A stretch of 64,000 nucleotides of DNA from Halorussus caseinilyticus (GTDB lineage: Archaea > Halobacteriota > Halobacteria > Halobacteriales > Haladaptataceae): assembly GCF_029338395.1 (NCBI RefSeq), contig NZ_CP119809.1, positions 682,001 through 746,000 on the forward strand, given 5' to 3'. The notes below the pieces were generated by a model. It was not told the DNA's origin and searched no databases. It was given only the letters and a program-made list of their open reading frames with translations. Both the position numbers and the translations under genes were made by a program. Below are positions 1 through 10,100 of the stretch, piece after piece (position 1 is the first letter of the stretch; each line of letters begins with the position of its first letter).

Positions 1-219
1 GTCATTGTCGTCCTCTTGGCGGGCGGCATCGGCGCTATCGTCGGCGCGTCCGGGCAGAAGCGCGCCGTCTCGATGGACCTTCTCGGCGTCGTCTCGTTCC
101 AGATGTCGCCCGTCTCGATGGCGGCGTTCGGCATGCTCGTGACCGCGGGCGTGCTGGCGCTCCTGTTCGGTCTCGTCACCCTCGCGTCCCGGTACGACGA
201 CGCCGACGAGCGCGCCTGA
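1..219 (+). CDS. C-terminal part of a small membrane protein
   Basis: The reading frame is open from the first base, so the gene begins outside the window; the visible 72 residues are its C-terminal part. They contain two hydrophobic stretches separated by a short polar loop and end in an acidic tail (DDADERA). This resembles the small two-helix membrane proteins found near cytochrome oxidase genes in haloarchaea, but that link is only a resemblance and the rest of the gene is not visible. A TTG at 16 is in frame but there is no reason to treat it as the start. Confidence 0.6.
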   Translation, partial: VIVVLLAGGIGAIVGASGQKRAVSMDLLGVVSFQMSPVSMAAFGMLVTAGVLALLFGLVTLASRYDDADERA

Positions 220-473
220 GGGCGGGCGGACACGCTCGTCGGCCGTGCGCGCCCGACCGCCGAGTGCGCACGGGAGGCAAAAAACCACCCACCGCAATCA
301 ACCCCACAACCAACCTACCTCTCGACTCTGCAATTTACCTCTCGATTCCGACCACGGCCCTCATCTACGTCGGGGTCGCCGTCGCCGTGGAACTGGCCTA
401 CTCGAGGTGGACGCCCTCGGAGGCCGGACCGAAGCCAGCACCGGGAGCGACTGAGCGACAGCAGAACAGGCAG
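220..473. other. Spacer without a convincing gene
   Basis: This spacer separates the partial membrane gene from the end of the TRIC-like gene. An open frame ending near 488 could encode one hydrophobic helix followed by a polar tail, but it has no ATG and no visible promoter, so it is not called. Nothing else is recognised. Confidence 0.4.
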
Positions 474-1097
474 TTACACCGTCGGTAACTCCCACTCGTA
501 GCGAATAGCCAGCGAGCGCAGTCCGAAGACCACGACCGCACAGACGAGCGCACTCGCGCGCTGACCGACGCCGACCGTGGCAACCAGCCAGAAGACGCTT
601 CCACCGACGATAGCGCAGGTCGCGTAAAAGTCTTCCACGAGGACGAACGGGACGTTCCGAAGGAGGACATCGCTGACGAGACCGCCGCCGACGCCGGTCA
701 CTGTTGCGAGGACGACCACGCCGAACGCTGAAAGCCCGGCGTCGGTGGCGACGAGCGCGCCCGTGGTAGCGAACGCCGCCAGTCCGACCGCGTCGGGGAG
801 CAGGACGACCGCGTGGTCCGTCAGCGATTGGTCCGTCAGGTCGTCGCCGAGTCGGGCCAGTGCGATGCCAGCGACGACGCCGAACAGCACGACGCTCACG
901 TCGGTCGTAGAGCGGAGCGCCACCGGAACACTGTCCACCAGCAGGTCGCGGGTGACGCCGCCACCGAGAGCGGTCAGCACCCCGAGGACCGCGACACCCA
1001 GCACGTCGAGGTCGGCGTCCGCACCCCGGAGCGACCCGACGACCGCGAACGCCAGCAGGCCGACGACGTTCATCACCGCAAAGGCGTCGAGTCCCAC
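474..1097 (-). CDS. TRIC/UPF0126 family cation-channel-like membrane protein
   Basis: This 207-residue protein is almost entirely hydrophobic, with about seven membrane segments arranged as two similar halves. Each half carries a glycine-rich motif (ALGGGVTRDLL and GVGGGLVSDVLL), the hallmark of UPF0126 proteins, which are bacterial and archaeal relatives of eukaryotic TRIC trimeric cation channels. The start is GTG at 1097, one base after the stop of the upstream SAM hydrolase gene, so the two are translationally close and probably one transcript. The frame stays open upstream inside the hydrolase gene, but that part is out-of-phase coding sequence. Physiological ion and role are unknown. 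Confidence 0.85.
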   Translation of the reverse strand: MGLDAFAVMNVVGLLAFAVVGSLRGADADLDVLGVAVLGVLTALGGGVTRDLLVDSVPVALRSTTDVSVVLFGVVAGIALARLGDDLTDQSLTDHAVVLLPDAVGLAAFATTGALVATDAGLSAFGVVVLATVTGVGGGLVSDVLLRNVPFVLVEDFYATCAIVGGSVFWLVATVGVGQRASALVCAVVVFGLRSLAIRYEWELPTV

Positions 1098-1098
1098 G

Positions 1099-1860
1099 CT
1101 ACACCTCGACGTGGATTTCGTCGCTGACCGAGACGCCGAAGGCGTCGTCGCCCCGGCCACGGTTGACCGCCAACTCGACGTTGCCGTGGCTTCCGACCGT
1201 GACGAGTCGCTCGCCCGGCGCGACTTCGGCGTAGGCCCGCGCGACGGGCGCGGACTCGCCGTTGACCGCAACCGACTCCCGGCCGTCGAGCAGTTCCGCG
1301 GGGAGGTTGGTGACGGCGTTGCCGAACCCGTCCACGACCAGCACCTCGCCGACGGCGGTGGCTCCTTCGAGTTCGGGGTCGGGAAAGCGCAGGTCCTCGA
1401 AGCCGTCGTCGGGCACCACGTCGTCGCGCTCGTGGAACGATTCGACGCCTTCCTCGTGGATTGCGGCGGCGGCGGGCGCGAACACGTCCCGGCCGTGGAA
1501 GGTGGAACTCGCGGGGTCGGCGTACTCGACTTCGAACACCTCGACCTCCGTGCCCTCGCTGTCGGCCAACTCGCGTGCGACCGGAAGCAGGACACCGTTG
1601 TCCGGTCCGACCAGCGCGTGGTCGCCCGCCCGCACCGCGAGCGCCGCCCGGTCGGTGCCGACGCCGGGGTCCACGACGACGAGGTGGACCGCGGGCGGGA
1701 AGTACGGCAGGACCTCTCGAAGCCAGAACGCGGTCGCTCGCACGTCTTGGCGGGGGAAGTCGTGGGCCACGTCCACCAGTCGCGCATCGGTTCGCTGGAG
1801 CATAACGCCCTTCATCGCGGCGGGGTAGGGCGTGCCGAAGTCGGAAGCGAGCGTTATCAT
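1099..1860 (-). CDS. SAM hydroxide adenosyltransferase (DUF62 family)
   Basis: This 253-residue protein belongs to the DUF62 family, which hydrolyses S-adenosylmethionine to adenosine and methionine and is related to the SAM-dependent fluorinase/chlorinase. Family motifs are visible: LASDFGT at the N-terminus, VVDPGVGT near residue 60, and GPDNGVLLPVA. The C-terminal beta-barrel domain includes FGNAVTNLP. It is the first gene of a two-gene unit with the TRIC-like protein. A T-rich box near 1887-1892 lies about 30 nt before the ATG, suggesting a nearly leaderless transcript. Hydrolase activity rather than halogenase is inferred from the family norm in archaea. Confidence 0.88.
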   Translation of the reverse strand: MITLASDFGTPYPAAMKGVMLQRTDARLVDVAHDFPRQDVRATAFWLREVLPYFPPAVHLVVVDPGVGTDRAALAVRAGDHALVGPDNGVLLPVARELADSEGTEVEVFEVEYADPASSTFHGRDVFAPAAAAIHEEGVESFHERDDVVPDDGFEDLRFPDPELEGATAVGEVLVVDGFGNAVTNLPAELLDGRESVAVNGESAPVARAYAEVAPGERLVTVGSHGNVELAVNRGRGDDAFGVSVSDEIHVEV

Positions 1861-2210
1861 ACGCGAGCGTTCGGCTTCGACGGCCTAAAACGCACCAGTT
1901 CGAGGGGAGTCGGCGGTTGGGAGCGTCGTCGAGCCGTATAAATCTGTGTTTGAGGCGTGTTTTCGTTTTCTTACCGCGGATAAATATTTCTTAACCGAAG
2001 TCGGCGCTTCGCGCCGACTGCTCGGGGGACGGAGGTCGTCCCGTGGCGAGCCACCGTCGCGCGAGGGAAGCGGTCGCGCGTTCAGGCGACCGCTGAAGTT
2101 GGGGAGGTGTGAGGTCTGCGGTCTCGGTGCTGTGCGGTCTTCGTCGGAGTCGGCAGTAGCTAGCTTCTCGTGACCGTCTGCTCTTCTTCGCGCGAGCATC
2201 ACGAATCGCG
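1861..2210. other. Gene-free spacer with hairpins
   Basis: No gene is supported here. The stretch holds an AT-rich part (about 1960-1995), a perfect hairpin GTCGGCGC-TTC-GCGCCGAC at 2000-2018, a second stem around 2071-2094 (GCGGTCGC pairing with GCGACCGC), and a GCGGT-rich segment at 2100-2150 containing CGGTGCTGTGCGGT. That last motif recurs near 49.06 kb and 57.53 kb. The spacer runs into a hicA remnant. Confidence 0.5.
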
Positions 2211-2384
2211 TTGGTTCACTACCACGTCATTCTGAAGTACACGAATCCGGACACTGACGAAGTTCGCACCGTCACGGTCCCGCTTCACGACCGAATCCGT
2301 ACCGGAACGCTCCAGTCCATCGGCGACCAGTGTGGCGCGGACGACTTCGAGAGTCGGTGTGAATGGGTCGAAGAACGTAGATGA
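2211..2384 (+). pseudogene. hicA: Remnant of a HicA-type mRNA interferase toxin
   Basis: The frame ending in TGA at 2382-2384 encodes the C-terminal two thirds of a haloarchaeal HicA toxin. It has HVILKYTNPDTDEVRTVTVP, then PLHDRIRTGTL, then GADDFESRCEWVEERR, matching the usual double-stranded-RNA-binding-like fold including the HVILKY strand where the catalytic histidine sits. The N-terminal part expected of a protein of about 80 residues is not recognisable: upstream codons in frame do not resemble the family and no ATG is present. No hicB antitoxin is visible on either side. It reads as an orphaned, truncated toxin gene; family assignment is strong, loss of function is inferred. Confidence 0.7.
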
Positions 2385-2423
2385 AAGCAACCGATTAAGA
2401 CCGTTCGACTCTCAGACGATTGT

Positions 2424-3209
2424 ATGAGAGCTTTCGCCCCCGGAAGCGTCACCGCCGTCTTCGCACCGGGAGAGACCGCGGACCAGTCGAAGGGCGCGAG
2501 CGTCGCCATCGCCGACGGCGTGGTCGCGGACGTGCGGGAGGGAGACGCCGACGAGTCGGTCGTCACCGTCGGCGGCGACCCGACCGACTTCGACCCCGTG
2601 GAGTTGGCCCTCGAAACCCTCGGCGTCTCGGCCCGTTCGGACCTCACCGCCGAGGTCCCAATCGGTCGCGGGTTCGGCGCGAGCGGTGCCGCGACCCTCG
2701 CCACCGCAATCGCCGCGAACGCGGAGTTCGGACTCGACTACTCCCGCGAGCAACTGGTCGAAGTCGCCCACCGCGCGGAAGTCGAGGCCGGGACGGGTCT
2801 CGGCGACGTGTTCGTCCAGAACCGCGGCGGACTGGTGGTCGGCGACGGCGGCGAACCGCGGAAGTTCGAGCGCGAGACCCCAATCGAGTACGCCAGTTTC
2901 GGTCCCATCGCCACCGACGAGGCGCTGGCCGACGACGACCTCATGGCCACCGTCGCGCGCGAGGGGTCGGCCACCCTCGACGCGCTTCCCGACGACCCCA
3001 CGCTCGCGGACCTGACCCGCGAGGCGTGGGACTTCGCGGAAGCCATCGGCCTGCCGACCGACGAGGTTCGGGAAGCAGTCGCGGACGTGGAGGCCGCAGG
3101 CGGGGTCGCGAGCATGGCGATGGTCGGCGAGACGGTGTTCGCCGTCGGCGCGGAGGGCGTCCTGCCCAACCGGACCGAGGTGTGTCCTGAGGGCGCGCGA
3201 CTGCGGTGA
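2424..3209 (+). CDS. Pantoate kinase (archaeal CoA pathway)
   Basis: This 261-residue GHMP-superfamily kinase fits archaeal pantoate kinase, which phosphorylates pantoate before it is joined to beta-alanine, replacing the bacterial pantothenate kinase route. The glycine-rich ATP loop is visible as GRGFGASGAATLATAIA near residues 77-93, and the N-terminus APGSVTAVFAP is typical of the family. AGTGLGDVFVQNRGGLV follows the expected central motif. The gene stands alone, after the hicA remnant and convergent with the thermosome gene. The aspartate decarboxylase at 37.8 kb would supply the beta-alanine partner. Other GHMP kinases are less likely given length and motifs. Confidence 0.85.
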   Translation: MRAFAPGSVTAVFAPGETADQSKGASVAIADGVVADVREGDADESVVTVGGDPTDFDPVELALETLGVSARSDLTAEVPIGRGFGASGAATLATAIAANAEFGLDYSREQLVEVAHRAEVEAGTGLGDVFVQNRGGLVVGDGGEPRKFERETPIEYASFGPIATDEALADDDLMATVAREGSATLDALPDDPTLADLTREAWDFAEAIGLPTDEVREAVADVEAAGGVASMAMVGETVFAVGAEGVLPNRTEVCPEGARLR

Positions 3210-3371
3210 CTCGTCTCACTCGAAACTCCCTCGAAGCGTCGAGTTCCTCCACCGCGAGCAGTTGACCGAGTTTCGCAACCACGCGAACTCGGCCACTGGC
3301 AGTCTCGGGGGACACACTGACGAGAGCGGCGACGAATCAGTCGAGTGGATAAAGAAGGCTAGTGGTTCGGC

Positions 3372-4964
3372 TTACTCCGCGGCAATCACGTCGTCGATGC
3401 GGACTATCATCGTCGCGGCCTCCGTCGCCGACTCGACCGCCTCGCGCTTGACCGCTCCGGGGTCGAGGATGCCCGCGTCCACTGGGTCGCCGACCTCGCC
3501 GTGTTCGCCCTCGGCGATGATTCCGGCGTGGCCTTCCTCGGACTCGTTCTCGGCGCGGAGGTCCACGAGTCCGTCGATGGGGTCCATGCCGGTGTTCTCC
3601 GCGAGGGTGCGGGGAAGTACGTCCATCGCGTCGGCGAACGCTTCGACCGCGAGTTGGCGTCGGCCCTCGATGCTCGCGGCCTCCTCGCGGACGTGGTTGG
3701 CGATGGCGATTTCGGTCGCGCCCGCGCCGGGGACCACGCCGCCGGTGTCGAGGGCCGCAGTCGTCACGTCGAGGGCGTCCGAAAGCGCGCGTTCGAGTTC
3801 GTCAACGACGTGTTCGGTGCCTCCCCTGACCAGCATCGTGACCGCTTCTGCGGCCGCGCCGCCCTCCACGAAGGCGAGGTCCTCGTCGCCGAAGGTCCGG
3901 ACGCGAACCGACTCGGCATTTCCGAGGTCGGCGTCTTCGATGTCGGCGACCTTCGAGGTGCGACTCGCGCCGGTCGCCGAGGCGATGGCGCGGGCCTCGT
4001 CGTCGTCCACGTTCTCGAAGGCGAGGATACCAGCGTTGGCGAGGTACGCCGCCACTCGGTCTTCGATGGAGTCGGTCGAGAACACCACGTCCACGCCCGC
4101 CGACGAGAGCACGTCGGCGTACTCTCGGAGTTCGCGGTCCTCGGCGTCCATCGCGGCGGTCAACTGGTCTACGCTCTCGACGCTGTACTCGGCGTCGATT
4201 TCTGTCTCGCGCACGCCGAACTTCTCGTCCACCACCGCGATGGTGGCGTCTTCGACTTCTCGGGGCATGTTCGCGTGGACCGCCTCGGCGTCACTGATGA
4301 CGCCCTTCACGAGTTCGGTCGCCGACGAGGACCCGCCGGTCTGGGTGTGGACGCGCACGTTGTCCCGGACGACGCCCTCCTCGCCCTCGGCGTGGCGGAC
4401 GGCCCGGACCACGAGGTCCGCCAACTTCTCGGTCGTCACGTCGCCGGTTCCCTTGCCGGTCATGCTGGACTCGGCGACGTGTCCCAGAAGTTCGTCGTCC
4501 AACTCCCCGTCGAGGACCAGCGAGTCGATTGCGTCGATGGCGATGGTGCGCGCCTGACCGTACCCCTCTACGATTGTCGTCGGATGTACGTCGTCGTCCA
4601 GCAGGCTCTCGGCCTTGGCGAGCAGTTCGCCCGCGAGGACCGCCGCCGTCGTCGTACCGTCGCCCACCTCGTCCTCTTGGGCCTCCGCGACTTCGACAAT
4701 CATCTGTGCCGCGGGGTGTTCGATGTCCATCGTCTCCAGAATGGTCGCCCCGTCGTTGGTAATGGTCACGTCGCCCGTGTCGGTCACGAGCATCTTGTCC
4801 ATCCCGCGAGGCCCGAGCGTCGTGCGTACCGCCTCGCTCACCGCTTTCCCGGCCGAGATGTTCGACCGCTGGGCGTCTTCGCCGTGCGTTCGCTCGGTGT
4901 CCTCCGCGAGGATGAACATCGGTCGGCCTCCCATGCGTCGCTGTCCGGATGGTGATTCTGACAT
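3372..4964 (-). CDS. Thermosome subunit (group II chaperonin)
   Basis: The product (530 residues) is a CCT/thermosome subunit that forms the ATP-driven double-ring folding chamber in the cytoplasm. Signature motifs are present in order: [11 protein letters not shown] near the N-terminus, [16 protein letters not shown] for nucleotide binding, and [13 protein letters not shown] near residue 400. The start is ATG at 4964 (MSESPSGQ); the frame remains open further upstream but a strong TATA box at 4998-5005 places transcription just before 4964. The C-terminus (RIDDVIAAE) lacks the Gly-Met-rich or long acidic tail of some haloarchaeal paralogues. Which of the usual three paralogues this is cannot be told. 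Confidence 0.96.
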   Translation of the reverse strand: MSESPSGQRRMGGRPMFILAEDTERTHGEDAQRSNISAGKAVSEAVRTTLGPRGMDKMLVTDTGDVTITNDGATILETMDIEHPAAQMIVEVAEAQEDEVGDGTTTAAVLAGELLAKAESLLDDDVHPTTIVEGYGQARTIAIDAIDSLVLDGELDDELLGHVAESSMTGKGTGDVTTEKLADLVVRAVRHAEGEEGVVRDNVRVHTQTGGSSSATELVKGVISDAEAVHANMPREVEDATIAVVDEKFGVRETEIDAEYSVESVDQLTAAMDAEDRELREYADVLSSAGVDVVFSTDSIEDRVAAYLANAGILAFENVDDDEARAIASATGASRTSKVADIEDADLGNAESVRVRTFGDEDLAFVEGGAAAEAVTMLVRGGTEHVVDELERALSDALDVTTAALDTGGVVPGAGATEIAIANHVREEAASIEGRRQLAVEAFADAMDVLPRTLAENTGMDPIDGLVDLRAENESEEGHAGIIAEGEHGEVGDPVDAGILDPGAVKREAVESATEAATMIVRIDDVIAAE

Positions 4965-4997
4965 GGTTACTCCCCATACAAAAGATGTTTGAACTTC

Positions 4998-5005
4998 TAT
5001 ATAAA
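4998..5005 (-). promoter_or_regulatory. TATA box of the thermosome gene
   Basis: On the minus strand this reads TTTATATA, preceded by the purine-rich GGGAAAGC that fits a BRE. It lies about 34 nt before the ATG at 4964, giving a leader of around ten bases. It is one of the strongest promoter boxes in the window, in keeping with a highly expressed heat-inducible gene. Confidence 0.7.
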
Positions 5006-5164
5006 GCTTTCCCGGCAGTCCGTCGCAGTCGGTCTCGGCGAAGCACGAAACTTGTGACATCTCTCGGCGATTGTGCTGAATACGCGGCGCGGACCTATCA
5101 CTAACAAAAGTTCATAAATTCGAAAGACTGCTTGGATTCCAGCGAAAACTTCATCCCGAATTAG

Positions 5165-7336
<2,172 letters not shown>

Positions 7337-7344
7337 GCCTCTTC

Positions 7345-7410
7345 CACGTTTCTTTTAGCACTATTTAGTTATCTTTGACGGTGTTTTTGTTGACTTTAGC
7401 GATTATTTAG
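7345..7410 (+). terminator. T-rich probable terminator after katG
   Basis: The 65 bases after the katG stop contain repeated T runs (TTTCTTTTAG, TTTTTGTTGACTTT) without a clear hairpin, as expected for archaeal termination at T-tracts. The position is appropriate; function is inferred. Confidence 0.45.
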
Positions 7411-7515
7411 GTTTCCTTCTGCGACGTTCACGGGACCGACGAGAAGGACGCTCGGAAACTTTCCTCGCTCCAACTCGTTACAACAACCGCAGGTATCGTG
7501 GCCAAGAACGTTTCT

Positions 7516-7569
7516 AAAGCCCCCGCCCGCTCGCGGTCGCTGAGCGACCGCGAACCGCGCGAGGGCTTT
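7516..7569 (+). repeat. Short folded copy of the dispersed hairpin element (copy A)
   Basis: This copy is reduced to a hairpin: outer AAAGCCC at 7516-7522 pairs with GGGCTTT at 7563-7569, and inside it CGCGGTCGC-TGA-GCGACCGCG (7532-7552) forms a 9-bp stem with a 3-nt loop. The left part (AAAGCCCCCGCCCGCTCGCGG) matches the end of the full elements at 39.6 and 57.3 kb. It lies in the spacer before the amidohydrolase-like gene. The remaining spacer 7411-7665 has no gene; the frame of the next gene is open through it but starts properly at 7666. Confidence 0.7.
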
Positions 7570-7665
7570 CGAGGAGACTACTCTCCCGTCCGCTCCGCCG
7601 GTGTCGAATGCGAGGCCTTTCTAGAACCGACACTGAAAAATAGGGTAGTTCCGAACCCCCTTCCA

Positions 7666-8490
7666 ATGCTGGAGTTGGAGCATCGCTTCCGGGTCGTAGA
7701 CGTACACGCCAGACTCAACGCCGACGCCGGAGGCGTCCAGACTCGCGGGCGGGCAATCAGTCCGGACCGGTTAGAGCGGGAGATGCATCAGGCGGGCGTC
7801 GTGCGCTCGGTCGTGTTCCCCGGCGCGCGCGACGGCGGTAGTTACGTGAGCGCCAACAACGCCGTCGCGCGCCGGAGCGTGGACCGGCCGTTCCTCGCGT
7901 TCGCCCGTATCAACGGACCCCGCGACCCCGGCGAACGCGCGTCCTCGCGCCTGCGCAACCTCGCCGCGCGCCGGAAGGACCACCACACCTCGCCAGAGGA
8001 CGTAGAGCAGTACGCCTACGACGACCGGTTTCACGGCTTCAAACTCAATCCCGCCGAGGACGGCCTGCCCGACGAAGAGACGTTAGACCAGTTGGAGGAC
8101 GTAGCACTGCCCGTCCTCGTCCACGCTGGCGAGGGGTTCTCGCCTGCCGCGGCCGAAGATTCCCTGCTCTCGCGGTCGTTCCCGGTCGTTCTGGCCCACT
8201 TCGGCGGCCACCCGCTCAACCGGGAGTTGATGACCGACGCCGTGGACATGCTGGAACGCAACGACACCTGTTACCTCGACACGAGTTACGTCCGCTACCG
8301 GGACCTGCTGGAGCGAGCGGTGATGGAACACCCCGACCGCGTGCTGTTCGGCAGTGGGTCGCCGAGTTCCCACCCGAACGTCGCGGTGATGGAGATTCTG
8401 ACCCTCGACGTGCCCGAGGACGCGATGCGGAAGGTCTTCGACAAGAACGCCAGACGCGTCCTCGACGACTCGCTTCCGGGCGACTTCTGA
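7666..8490 (+). CDS. Amidohydrolase-fold (TIM-barrel) protein with altered metal site
   Basis: This 274-residue protein has the amidohydrolase-2 layout: an N-terminal beta strand with the expected HxH motif, a central VLVHAGEGF, then VVLAHFGGHPLN, and a late strand RVLFGSGSPSSHP. Two usual metal ligands differ. The HxH reads VDVHARL, so the second histidine is arginine, and the late FGSD aspartate is glycine (FGSGSP). Active members normally need these, so this may be a non-catalytic relative or use a different centre. The start ATG at 7666 follows a dispersed repeat; upstream codons in frame belong to that repeat. It stands alone between katG and a winged-helix gene. Confidence 0.8.
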   Translation: MLELEHRFRVVDVHARLNADAGGVQTRGRAISPDRLEREMHQAGVVRSVVFPGARDGGSYVSANNAVARRSVDRPFLAFARINGPRDPGERASSRLRNLAARRKDHHTSPEDVEQYAYDDRFHGFKLNPAEDGLPDEETLDQLEDVALPVLVHAGEGFSPAAAEDSLLSRSFPVVLAHFGGHPLNRELMTDAVDMLERNDTCYLDTSYVRYRDLLERAVMEHPDRVLFGSGSPSSHPNVAVMEILTLDVPEDAMRKVFDKNARRVLDDSLPGDF

Positions 8491-8549
8491 ACCCTACGGG
8501 GCAAACTCCTTAGTCGCTGGCTCCCGACTCGTCCCGCGAGGCCGAAGGA

Positions 8550-8984
8550 ATGGCTGACAACGGGGGCGACGACCGAAAATCCGACGAGGGCACCTGTACC
8601 GACAGCGACGACTCGGCGGGCGCGTCGAACGACTCGCCCGAGACCGACCAGCCAACTCCCGGCGTCTCGCTCTCGCTGGACGCGACGCTCGAACTGCTGG
8701 CCCACTCCGACCGACGAGCGATACTCGACTACCTGCTGGACGCCGAGGACTCCACCGCGACCGTCGGCGAACTCGCGGACTACCTCGTCGCGAAAAAAGC
8801 CGAACGGACGGGCGAACAACCCGGTCACGACCACGTTCTCTCGACGCTCCACCACGTCCACATCCCGAAACTGGCGGACTCGGGCGTCGTGGACTACGAC
8901 CCCCGAACGAAGGAAGTTCGGTACTGGGGAAGCGACCGACTCGAAACGTGGCACGAGCGCATCCAGAGCCGGGAAGACACTTAG
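8550..8984 (+). CDS. Winged-helix protein, DUF7344-like
   Basis: The 144-residue product has a disordered acidic N-terminus of about 45 residues followed by a winged-helix domain: LELLAHSDRRAILDYLL, then TVGELADYLV, then HHVHIPKLADSGVVDYD. This layout is typical of the large haloarchaeal DUF7344-type regulator group. The basic/histidine-rich helix HHVHIPKLA is a hallmark of the group. It is convergent with the next gene, the stop codons overlapping by four bases, and that neighbour is a paralogue. DNA binding is inferred from the fold and no target is known. Confidence 0.78.
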   Translation: MADNGGDDRKSDEGTCTDSDDSAGASNDSPETDQPTPGVSLSLDATLELLAHSDRRAILDYLLDAEDSTATVGELADYLVAKKAERTGEQPGHDHVLSTLHHVHIPKLADSGVVDYDPRTKEVRYWGSDRLETWHERIQSREDT

Positions 8985-9370
8985 TCCGGCGCGTTCCCCG
9001 CGATAGCGTCGGGTCCCTCGTCCGATTGGACCAGTTGCGCTCCGTCGGTCTCCTGTCGGGCGGCGAGGGTGAGAAACGGTTCGAGCGCTTCTACCCCGTC
9101 CGAGAGCGCCACCCCGTCTTCGGGGTCGTCGTACTCCACTACGTCGAAGTCGGCGAGTTTCGGAAGGTGCGTGTGTACGAGCGAGGCCATCGCACGCTGT
9201 CGGTCGGTAGCGAGTTCCGACGCGACCACCGCGTCGGCGAGTTCGCCGAGCGTCGCGGAACCGTCTTTTCGGAGGGTATAGACGACGCGACGACGGTACG
9301 CGCTACCGAGCAGGTCACACGAGCGGTCGATGCGCTCGTGGTCCGTCCACCTTTCGTGTCCACCTACCAT
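8981..9370 (-). CDS. Winged-helix protein, DUF7344-like (paralogue)
   Basis: This 129-residue protein shares the layout of its convergent neighbour: CDLLGSAYRRRVVYTLRKDG, TLGELADAVV, then VHTHLPKLADFDVVEYDD. It lacks the long N-terminal tail and instead carries a C-terminal extension of about 35 residues. The tail-to-tail arrangement, with overlapping stops, suggests possible antisense interference between the two transcripts. A likely role is transcription regulation; the target is unknown. Confidence 0.76.
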   Translation of the reverse strand: MVGGHERWTDHERIDRSCDLLGSAYRRRVVYTLRKDGSATLGELADAVVASELATDRQRAMASLVHTHLPKLADFDVVEYDDPEDGVALSDGVEALEPFLTLAARQETDGAQLVQSDEGPDAIAGNAPD

Positions 9371-9522
9371 CGCCTTGATTTACTTTCAGCGTTCACTTAA
9401 GCGATGGACACCTTCCCGTCCGTTTCACGGCTACGCTGACTGACCATTGTGACTGTTTTGGTTCGTTGAATCAGGCGTCGAACCGACCGGACGGTTAAAA
9501 TAGCCGCCGTGGTACTAGTGCT

Positions 9523-10096
9523 ATGACTCTCATCGCGGACTCTTACTTAGAGACGCCAGTCCTCCAGTCCGCGCTCCGGGCGGCCCCCGAGATGAACGTT
9601 ACTATCGAACAACGGACCTCGCGGAAGTCGAAACCGTTCGCACTGGCGTTCTGGGCGTCGGAGGAGACTTCGAGGCGTTCGAGGCGGGACTCGCCGACGA
9701 CCCGACAGTCGGCGACGTGACGGTGTTGGCCGACGTAGACGACCCTATCAGGTCGAACTGACCGACGAGGGCGACGAGCGCCACGGTCTCACGTTCGACC
9801 TCAGAAAACTGTACGCCGCCGACGAACAGGGCGGCGACTCGCTCGGTCTGACCGACCGCCAGTACGAGGCGCTCCGGACCGCGACCGAGATGGGCTACTT
9901 CGAGGTCCCCTGCCGGGTCGAACTGGAGGACATCGCCGACGCACTCGGCGTCTCCCGTCAGTCGGTGTCCGAGCGACTCCGACGGGCGACCGAAGCGCTG
10001 GTCCGGGCGACTATCTACCACGACTCCGAGATGCCGGACGGCGAAACGACGGACAGAGAAACGAATGACGACGAGGCTCCCGAGAACGACGGGTAG
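9523..10096 (+). pseudogene. Frameshifted HTH-10 (bacterio-opsin activator type) regulator
   Basis: Three pieces of one protein occur in successive frames. The first (from ATG 9523) gives the family N-terminus MTLIADSYLETPVLQSALRA and continues to about 9614. The second frame gives GGDFEAFEAGLADDP and VTVLADVDDP to about 9745. The third gives YQVELTDEGDE, then LGLTDRQYEAL and the HTH-10 helix-turn-helix IADALGVSRQSVSERLRRA, to the stop at 10096. Both junctions equal loss of one base. The stretch normally lying between the VELTD strand and the DLRKLY region also looks shortened. It is therefore probably a decayed gene; sequencing error could explain single shifts but not the shortening. A TATA-like region lies before 9523. 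Confidence 0.75.
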
Positions 10097-10100
10097 GCTA

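Noticed and set aside
245-488. Possible small membrane protein upstream of the TRIC-like gene
   Set aside because: One hydrophobic helix is present, but there is no ATG or promoter box, and it overlaps the end of a well-supported gene on the other strand.
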